From assembly GCA_016789605.1 (NCBI GenBank), contig JAEUQO010000289.1:72861-123395 (forward strand): 50,535 nt of DNA. Direction: 5' to 3'. Origin of the DNA: Acidobacteriota bacterium. Its GTDB lineage: Bacteria; Acidobacteriota; Blastocatellia; RBC074. The position numbers and the translations under genes are program-made. The notes beneath the pieces were generated by a model. The model worked only from the letters and a program-made list of their open reading frames with translations. It was not told the origin of the DNA and searched no databases. Positions within the stretch are counted from its first letter, which is position 1, and every line of letters begins with the position of its first letter. Positions 44,498 through 50,535 of this stretch are shown piece after piece.

Positions 44498-46168
44498 ATG
44501 CAGACCCTAAAGCGTAAAGCTTTGATGGCGGCGGCCCGTAAATTTATGGCATTGTCCCTGGCACTGAGCTTTGTGATGCCAGCGGCTGCCCAGACGCCTG
44601 TGCCCCCTGCTCAGAGTGCTTCGGTGCAAGACCCGGTTGCCAGACCTGTTCCTGAACGCACTGTCGGGTTGGAACCCGGTAAAGTCGTCCGCTGGACGTT
44701 GCGCGACGCCATTATGACCGCCTTGGAAAAGAACGTGGACATTGAGCTGGAAAAAGAGAATGTCCGATTGGCGCAATACGACTTGATCGCTACGCGTGGG
44801 GTCTACGATCCGATCACAACTTCGACCATCAACTACAACGCGCGCACCTCGCCCAACACCTTCCGATTCAGCGGTTCGGCGGAAGATTCAGTGCAAAACA
44901 ACACGCTGACCTACAACTTCGGTGTCAGCAAGGCGTTTGAACGCTACGGTTCGGGTATCGAAGCGAACTTCAACAATTCGCGTGTGACTTCGAACGTCAA
45001 CAACTTTTCGCCGCAATATACGCCCAACCTGACTGTGAATTTGACCCAGCCGTTGATGAAGGATTTTCGCATTGACGCCAATCGCCGTTCGATCAAAATC
45101 GCCAAACGGCAACTGGACCTTTCGGACGCGGTGTTTCGGCAACAGGTGATCAACATCATCGCGCGCGTCCAAGCCGCCTATTGGGATCTGGCGCTGGCCA
45201 TTCAGAACGAAAACGTCAACCGCGATTCGGTCAAACTGGCTGAAACCCAGCTCAACAACACCAAACGTCAGGTAGAAGTCGGCACGCTGGCTCCGATTGA
45301 TGTGATCTCAACCGCAACGCAATTGGAATCGCGTCGCCAACAGGTGTTTCAGGCGATCAACTCCGTGGCACAAGCCGAAAACGCCCTGAAGGCGCTGACA
45401 GTTTCCGGGCCCGGCGATGAATTGTGGAATACACAGATCGTTCCGGTCGAAACCTTTGATGTGAAACCGGTGGCTTTGCCCTTGGCTGATGCCGTGAAAC
45501 TGGCGCAGGAAAATCGCCCGGAACTCAAGCAGCTTGTGCTGCAAAAAGACATTAACAAGATCAACGTTGATTTCTTTGCCAATCAGGCCAAGCCGCAAGT
45601 GAACCTGGTTGCCAGTTATTCGAGCATCGGTATTGGCGGTACGCCAAACGCAGGGATTCCGCCTTCTGCGATCTTTCCGCAGTTCATTGGGGGATATGGC
45701 ACATCATTGAAGAATTTGTTCAAGCAAAGCTATCCGACCTGGAGCGTAGGCATGCAGTTTAGTCTGCCTTTGCGTAACACGGCTGCGCGCGCCAACCTGG
45801 GCAAAGCCAAAGAACAAGAACGCCAGCTTGATCTGCAAACGCGCCGTCAATTGCAAAACATCGAAGTCGAAGTGCGCAATTCAGTGCAGACGGTCGAAAC
45901 GACCAAAATGCGGATCGAAGCTGCCAGAGCCGCGCGCGAATACGCGGAAAAGCAGTTGGAAGGCGAAGAGAAGAAGTTTGCTGCTGGTTTGTCACAAACC
46001 TTCTTTGTGCTCCAACGGCAGAACGAATTGGCGCAAACGCGTTTCAGCGAATTGCAGGCGCTGGCCGATTACAACAAAGCCGTCGCGGAATTGCAGCGTG
46101 TGATTTCGACGACGCTTTCGAGCAACAACATCGAGATCAAGGCCGAAGCGCCGGTCACGATCAAATAG
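44498..46168 (+). CDS. TolC-family outer membrane efflux protein
   Basis: This 556-aa protein has a signal peptide (about residues 14-33, FMALSLALSFVMPAAAQ). Two structural repeats are long amphipathic helices with beta strands between them. NVDIELEKENVRLAQYDL begins the first and RPELKQLVLQKDINK the second. It forms the outer-membrane channel of a tripartite exporter or of another secretion machine. No inner-membrane pump or adaptor gene lies beside it. ATG 44498 follows GGGAGAAGAG. The 276-nt space before it holds a small hairpin and no visible gene. Confidence 0.85.
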   Translation: MQTLKRKALMAAARKFMALSLALSFVMPAAAQTPVPPAQSASVQDPVARPVPERTVGLEPGKVVRWTLRDAIMTALEKNVDIELEKENVRLAQYDLIATRGVYDPITTSTINYNARTSPNTFRFSGSAEDSVQNNTLTYNFGVSKAFERYGSGIEANFNNSRVTSNVNNFSPQYTPNLTVNLTQPLMKDFRIDANRRSIKIAKRQLDLSDAVFRQQVINIIARVQAAYWDLALAIQNENVNRDSVKLAETQLNNTKRQVEVGTLAPIDVISTATQLESRRQQVFQAINSVAQAENALKALTVSGPGDELWNTQIVPVETFDVKPVALPLADAVKLAQENRPELKQLVLQKDINKINVDFFANQAKPQVNLVASYSSIGIGGTPNAGIPPSAIFPQFIGGYGTSLKNLFKQSYPTWSVGMQFSLPLRNTAARANLGKAKEQERQLDLQTRRQLQNIEVEVRNSVQTVETTKMRIEAARAAREYAEKQLEGEEKKFAAGLSQTFFVLQRQNELAQTRFSELQALADYNKAVAELQRVISTTLSSNNIEIKAEAPVTIK

Positions 46169-46192
46169 GCGAGCCGGATAGTCGCTTTACAT

Positions 46193-46238
46193 AAACATCG
46201 GGGGTGACCGAAGACGTTTTCGGTCACCCCTGATGTTT
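46193..46238. terminator. Strong bidirectional terminator
   Basis: GGGGTGACCGAA (46201-46212) and TTCGGTCACCCC (46219-46230) form 12 bp with a 6-nt loop. The stem extends by a G-T pair and AAACATC/GATGTTT (46193-46199, 46232-46238), ending in a T-run. It lies between convergent genes. Confidence 0.85.
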
Positions 46239-46264
46239 TTGACAGGTTCGTCTCAGCCTGAACG

Positions 46265-47641
46265 TTATTTCAGTTTGGCGATCTCCTCGAAATACTTCAC
46301 GAACATCTTGATACCACCCGCCGTCTGACCCCAATCGTAGTTTTCATTTTTCGCGTGGTAGCCGTGTTCCGGCAAGCTCAAGCCAAGGAAGGTAATCGGT
46401 ACGCGCAGGTGTTTTTGCATGGTGACCACTGCGCCGATAGAACCGCCTTCGCGGGTGAAAGCAGGATCTTTACTGTAAGCGAACTTCATGGCCGTGCGGG
46501 CTGCGTCGGCATATGGCCCGGTGAAATCGCCCAGGAACGGTTCAAGCGATTGAATCGCTTCGACCTTTACATCGGGATTCAAGTCTTTGACGAAGTCTTT
46601 GACCAGTTTGGCAATCTTGGCGGGGCGCTGATTGTTGACCAGCCGGGTGCTGATTTTGGCTTCGGCGCGATAGGGTACGATGGTTTTTACGCCCGGTCCG
46701 TTATAGCCGCCAGTGATGCCGTGGACTTCAAACGTCGGCAGCGCCATGAACGCTTTCAGCACATCTGCTTCGGATTTCAGATTGGCGCGGATGGATTTCA
46801 ATTCGTGGGCTTTCATATAACCTTTGGTCGTGAAGCCCGAATTGACGAAGCTGTTGATTTCCGCTTTGGTCGGCGGCACAACGTCGTCATAGAACCCCGG
46901 AATTTTGACTTTGCCGGTTTTGGCGTCGTAACACTGGCTGATTACTTGAGCCAACTCGCCGATGGGGTTGCGTGCTGCGCCGCCCACCAAACCGGAATGT
47001 ACGTCCTTGCTGTGCGTTTCCAGCTTGAAAAGGAATCCTTGCAAGCCGCGCAAACCATAGGGGACTGCGGGTTGTTTGCGCGAAATCCAGATGGTGTCAG
47101 AAACCAGCACCGAATCCGTGACCAAATGACCTTTGTTGCGTTTGACGAAGTATTCAAAATGCGGGGAACCGATTTCTTCTTCCAGCTCCCAGATGAATTT
47201 GAAGTTGAGCGGCAAGCCATTTTGCACGGCATACCGCACGGCCAGCATCGCGGTCAGCGCCGGGCCTTTGTCGTCGGTTGTGCCGCGGCCTTCGTACCGG
47301 TCGCCAACTTTATGAAAGGTGAACGGCGCTTTGTTCCATTCAGACGGATCAGCGGGTTGCACGTCCAGATGGTTGTAGATCGAAACGGTTGGGTATTTCG
47401 GGTTGGTGATCAGTGAGCCCATCACCACGGGATTACCGGGGGTTGCGATGGCTTCAGCTTTCGCGCCCAGATCACGCAAGTATTGCGCGGCCAGTTCACC
47501 GCAGCGGCGTATGTCAGGTTGATGTTCTGGGTCGCTGCTGACGCTGGGCGTTTCGACCAGTTCTGCCAGTTTGTTTTCAAATTCGCCGCGCACGCCGCGA
47601 ATGTAACTATCAATTTGTTTGTACAGTCCGTTATTGGTCAT
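46265..47641 (-). CDS. M20-family dipeptidase
   Basis: The 458-aa product has all zinc ligands of M20/M28 dipeptidases: His91 in NHLDVQP, the Asp of TTDDKGP near 123, Glu residues of ELEEEIGS near 155, Asp of LVSDTIW, and His in [10 protein letters not shown] near the C-terminus. A dimerisation domain occupies about 200-330. No signal peptide is seen, so it is cytoplasmic. It probably cleaves dipeptides, of unknown specificity. ATG 47641 has GGGAGG upstream; the frame to 47671 is non-coding. Confidence 0.9.
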   Translation of the reverse strand: MTNNGLYKQIDSYIRGVRGEFENKLAELVETPSVSSDPEHQPDIRRCGELAAQYLRDLGAKAEAIATPGNPVVMGSLITNPKYPTVSIYNHLDVQPADPSEWNKAPFTFHKVGDRYEGRGTTDDKGPALTAMLAVRYAVQNGLPLNFKFIWELEEEIGSPHFEYFVKRNKGHLVTDSVLVSDTIWISRKQPAVPYGLRGLQGFLFKLETHSKDVHSGLVGGAARNPIGELAQVISQCYDAKTGKVKIPGFYDDVVPPTKAEINSFVNSGFTTKGYMKAHELKSIRANLKSEADVLKAFMALPTFEVHGITGGYNGPGVKTIVPYRAEAKISTRLVNNQRPAKIAKLVKDFVKDLNPDVKVEAIQSLEPFLGDFTGPYADAARTAMKFAYSKDPAFTREGGSIGAVVTMQKHLRVPITFLGLSLPEHGYHAKNENYDWGQTAGGIKMFVKYFEEIAKLK

Positions 47642-47676
47642 TGATCCTCCCGGATTGAAGTAAGTTGACAACAGTT

Positions 47677-49605
47677 TCAGCGATAGAGCCGTACGTTGTC
47701 GAGTTCAATCCAACCAAACTCACCGGCTTTTCGCGCCAATTCAAAACTAAACAGCAACACATCTTCGCCCGTCCACGTCGCCGCAGCGCGTGCATTCTCA
47801 GGTTGCTTCAGCGTGCTGAAATCAATTTTCACGGTTTGCCATTGTGCGCTGGCTTGGAACGGCGTCTGAAAATACGCCGCCGCGCTTCGCACGCTGTAGG
47901 TTGGCGCGAGCAGCCGATAACTGCCTTCGCCGCGTACGTCGAATTGCACGCCACGAAATTCGCGCACGTTGACCGGTTCGACTGCGCCAGGGCTGAGCGG
48001 CACGTTGATACGACCATAGGCCCGCTCTTTTTCGGCCATACGCACGGAAACGGAAAGCGCGTGGTTGCCTTCGGCGCGCAACACTCTGCCAAACAGCATT
48101 TTCGACGCGTCTACGCCAGCGTCGCTGGAATTGACCCACAGGGTATTCAAACGGCTGCGGCCATCGGCGCTTTCAAAATCATCAATCAGTTCCTGGGCTT
48201 TGCGCGCAGGCAGCGGCGTGACGGCAGACGTCGCAATCTCGCGTGCCAATTTCGCGCGGTCAAGTTCGCGCCCACCCAGAAAGAGGTGTTTGATTTTTTC
48301 GATGTCGGCGATGTTTTTGTGTGGTTCTCCCGCGATTAGCAAGAAGTCTGCGAGTTTGCCCGGCGCGATGGTGCCCCGTTCACTGTCAACTTTGATGGCT
48401 TTGGCGGCATTGCCTGTCGCGGCTGTGAGCGCTTCGAGCGGCGTCAGGCCACCCGCGACGAGCAATTGCAATTCACGCAATGTCGCCCAACCGTGATGTG
48501 TACCGGTCACGCCTGCATCCGTGCCGGTGCCAAAGCTTACGCCCGCGCGTCGCAGCGCCGCCGTGTTGCGTTGCAACGTTGCCCAACGCCGCACACGCGG
48601 CGCGTCGCCGTTTTCAGCAGACCCGCCTGCGGGTTTCAGCGGCGGATTTTGCGGTGGAACGAGCGGTGGATTGATGCCGGCTTTGACTGCCGGTTCCAGC
48701 ACTGTGTCCAGCAATGGCGTCAGAATGTCGCGGGCGCGCGGTTCGTACACCGCCAGCGTTGGCGCATAGGTTGTGCCGCTGGTTTTCATCAGGCTGAATA
48801 GCTCTTCGTCGGCGTCTTTGTCGCCGATACCGTGCGCGATGACATCAACCTTGGCGCGCGCCGCGATTTTGGCTTTGTCCAGCGAGACCGTATGCGTCAA
48901 CACTTCGAGGCCATTTTTGTGGGCTTCATCCACCAGGGCCGCGAGGGTGTCTTCGTTCATGCTGGTCATATCGGGCGCGGCGCCATAACGCCAGCCATCG
49001 GTGAAGACCTTGATCACGTCGGGTTGATAAGGAAGCACGCGCCGCACGGCCGCGCGTGCTTCGCGGGCGGTGGATACTTCGAGCGAAAAGAAATCGCCGC
49101 GTCCGCCTTCTGCGCCGTGGCCGCCGGGCGTGGTCATACGTGCCGCCAAGCTCAGACGCGGGCCTTCGATGACGCCGGATTTGATCAGCCGCCGCATTGG
49201 TTCAAAGGTTTCCGGGTAAGTGCCGAAATCCACGACTGACGTGACGCCGCAATACAAATAGGCTTTGAGGTTTTTGGGCCAGTCGCCCGTCACACCGCCG
49301 CCGCTGGCATAAGGCAAGTGCGTGTGCAGGTCGAACAGACCCGGCAACAGCGTCAGCCCTTCTGCGTTGATGATCCGCGCGCCCGCAGGCGGTTTGGTGT
49401 CAGCCGACGTGACAGCTTCGATACGTTCTCCGCGCACGACGACAGTGGCACGGCGCGCTTCGGCGCCGGTTCCGTCAATCAGCGTGGCGCCGACGATCGC
49501 CAACAATTCGTTAGGTGTTTGACTTGATGGCGCAGGACGGCGCGCCGCAATGGTAAAGACAGCAATACCAGCCAACAGCAGGCCAAGCAGGGCAATGCGT
49601 TTCAT
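47677..49605 (-). CDS. Exported amidohydrolase with C-terminal CIA30-like domain
   Basis: The 642-aa protein has a signal peptide (about residues 3-20). The amidohydrolase domain (about 35-465) carries [12 protein letters not shown] (HxH metal site), VLTHTVS and VIAHGIG further on, and the Asp of [10 protein letters not shown]. The CIA30/CBM11-like domain (about 470-640) begins [17 protein letters not shown] and ends [12 protein letters not shown]. It probably works on small cyclic amides or peptides in the periplasm. GGAGG precedes ATG 49605. The next gene toward the M20 dipeptidase starts 35 nt later, so both may share a transcript and a peptide-degrading role. Confidence 0.85.
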   Translation of the reverse strand: MKRIALLGLLLAGIAVFTIAARRPAPSSQTPNELLAIVGATLIDGTGAEARRATVVVRGERIEAVTSADTKPPAGARIINAEGLTLLPGLFDLHTHLPYASGGGVTGDWPKNLKAYLYCGVTSVVDFGTYPETFEPMRRLIKSGVIEGPRLSLAARMTTPGGHGAEGGRGDFFSLEVSTAREARAAVRRVLPYQPDVIKVFTDGWRYGAAPDMTSMNEDTLAALVDEAHKNGLEVLTHTVSLDKAKIAARAKVDVIAHGIGDKDADEELFSLMKTSGTTYAPTLAVYEPRARDILTPLLDTVLEPAVKAGINPPLVPPQNPPLKPAGGSAENGDAPRVRRWATLQRNTAALRRAGVSFGTGTDAGVTGTHHGWATLRELQLLVAGGLTPLEALTAATGNAAKAIKVDSERGTIAPGKLADFLLIAGEPHKNIADIEKIKHLFLGGRELDRAKLAREIATSAVTPLPARKAQELIDDFESADGRSRLNTLWVNSSDAGVDASKMLFGRVLRAEGNHALSVSVRMAEKERAYGRINVPLSPGAVEPVNVREFRGVQFDVRGEGSYRLLAPTYSVRSAAAYFQTPFQASAQWQTVKIDFSTLKQPENARAAATWTGEDVLLFSFELARKAGEFGWIELDNVRLYR

Positions 49606-49689
49606 ATTCCTCCAGAGAGATAATTCAGGAAAGCAAGGTTACCAGACACAGTGTTGGTCATTACTCTTCGCCCGTCAATCGCATACTTG

Positions 49690-50229
49690 TCAAAATGCAA
49701 TGCTGTAACTGGCTCCTGGCAGTTTTCCATTGGCCAGGATAAACGAGAACGTCTGTCGGTCGCGCGTATAATTCAGCAATGGATGCACGCGCACACCGTC
49801 AAAGATCACCAGCGCCGAAATGTTTTTGCTGAAATAGATGTTCAGGCCGCCGACGCCCAGCAAGCGGTCTTCGTGGGTGCTGTACGCCACACCGGCATAC
49901 GGCGCAATCGGCAAGCCGGTCAGCTCTTGCAGGTTTTTGCTCAGCGTTGCGTAAAACGATTGCCCGTCTGCGGTGCCAATCCGGTCAGAACTGGTGCCAA
50001 TGATCAGGGCAGGGCGTCGCGCCGATTCAGTCAGCACCAGCAAATTCGCAATCGGATTTGCCTTGGCGCTGGCTTTTTCTGCGCGTGGATTGACCTCTAT
50101 GCCAGCGGTCAAACGCGGATGAAAGCGGTACGTCAAGGTATTGCGAATCTGTGCGCGCGGCACCGCACCAGGAATCACGCGCAATCCGTACGTCCAGCGT
50201 TGCTTGTTGAGATTTTCTGCCCCGCTCAC
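49690..50229 (-). CDS. Unrecognised beta-rich protein
   Basis: The 179-aa product has alternating strands (GLRVIPGAVPRAQIRNTLTYRF, AGIEVNPRAEK, GGLNIYFSKNISALVIFDG). These look like a small beta-barrel or membrane-associated protein, but no signal peptide is present in this frame. It starts at GTG 50229, without a strong ribosome-binding site, 27 nt after the thioredoxin-like gene. The two may be co-transcribed. No family recognised. Confidence 0.55.
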   Translation of the reverse strand: MSGAENLNKQRWTYGLRVIPGAVPRAQIRNTLTYRFHPRLTAGIEVNPRAEKASAKANPIANLLVLTESARRPALIIGTSSDRIGTADGQSFYATLSKNLQELTGLPIAPYAGVAYSTHEDRLLGVGGLNIYFSKNISALVIFDGVRVHPLLNYTRDRQTFSFILANGKLPGASYSIAF

Positions 50230-50256
50230 GGCGCGGCCTTCGCCTGGTCAGAGCGG

Positions 50257-50535
50257 TCAGCTTGGCACACTGGCAGCGGCTGTCCGTTTCTGATTTTTGG
50301 CGGCGGCAATCTGTTCGCGCCGGGCTTGCGTTTCAGCTTGGGCGATCAGGTTGTCCAACTGCTTTTTGATTTCGGCTTGCGTGATAACGCCGGGAAAGAT
50401 CGCGGCAATTTTGCCTTCGCGGTTGATGATGATGGTGGCGGGCAAACCCGGCCCTACGCCAAACGCAGCCATCTGTTCGGTTGTCGCGCCCAACCAGATG
50501 GGAAAGTTGAGGGCAGCGTCTTTGATAAATTGGCG
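50257..50535 (-). CDS. TlpA/ResA-like thioredoxin, C-terminal part (partial)
   Basis: The frame runs past the right edge, so the N-terminus with its CxxC motif is not visible. The 92 visible residues include the cis-Pro loop GPGLPATIIINREGKI, typical of TlpA-like redoxins, and IAAIFPGVIT. The C-terminal helix EIKKQLDNLIAQAE and a basic tail follow. It is probably a periplasmic thiol-disulfide protein. It is followed 27 nt later by the beta-rich gene. Confidence 0.8.
   Translation of the reverse strand, partial: RQFIKDAALNFPIWLGATTEQMAAFGVGPGLPATIIINREGKIAAIFPGVITQAEIKKQLDNLIAQAETQARREQIAAAKNQKRTAAASVPS

Overview
The window looks like a chromosomal segment of an Acidobacteriota bacterium, most likely near the Blastocatellia. 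The pointers are a reaction-centre-type two-haem cytochrome c fused to a lipoprotein-sorting-like domain, an anti-sigma/TPR protein next to an ECF sigma factor, a three-gene 'type B' succinate dehydrogenase, DUF4159/DUF4175/MoxR/Bat-like genes in one operon, and many secreted proteins with Ig-like or DUF4440 folds. Base composition is moderate (a little above 50% GC by eye). No prophage, insertion sequence or CRISPR array is visible. The assignment is from gene content only.

Layout. 1-4125 (+): the end of an Ig-like surface protein, a cytochrome c, a DUF4440 protein and a serine hydrolase. 4204-7758 (-): sdhC-sdhA-sdhB, divergent from a LysR regulator (7888-8772) that may be leaderless. 8777-10456 (-): ECF sigma factor and a membrane TPR anti-sigma-like protein. 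10872-13163 (-): a peptidoglycan-binding protein and an HtrA/Deg protease, followed upstream by initiator tRNA-Met (13419-13495) with a perfect 16-bp terminator hairpin.

13585-29844 (-): the main accessory block, ten co-directional genes. They are a VWA/GATase-like membrane protein, a caspase-like lipoprotein lacking its cysteine, a nucleotidyltransferase-like protein, a TPR-gluzincin peptidase, DUF4159, MoxR ATPase, DUF58, a low-GC orphan, a BatA-like VWA protein, and a giant DUF4175-like protein with a collagen-like Gly-Gln-Gln tract. A promoter with a 14-bp palindrome over its -35 side sits upstream of the first gene. The set looks like a MoxR-VWA envelope module in which one AAA+ ATPase serves three MIDAS-bearing partners.

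30063-38467: a membrane protein (+) tail to tail with a DUF2490 protein (-), a Thermus-type isocitrate dehydrogenase (-), then the lipid-synthesis operon yceD-rpmF-plsX-fabD-fabG-acpP-fabF (-), with a near-consensus promoter and no fabH. 38659-44221 (+): argC-argB-[gamma-glutamylcyclotransferase-like]-argD-[short argA-like]-argJ, making ornithine from glutamate. 44498-46168 (+): a TolC-family outer membrane protein, ending at a strong bidirectional terminator. 46265-50535 (-): M20 dipeptidase, a secreted amidohydrolase fused to a CIA30-like domain, an unrecognised beta-rich protein, and the C-terminal end of a TlpA-like thioredoxin cut by the window edge.
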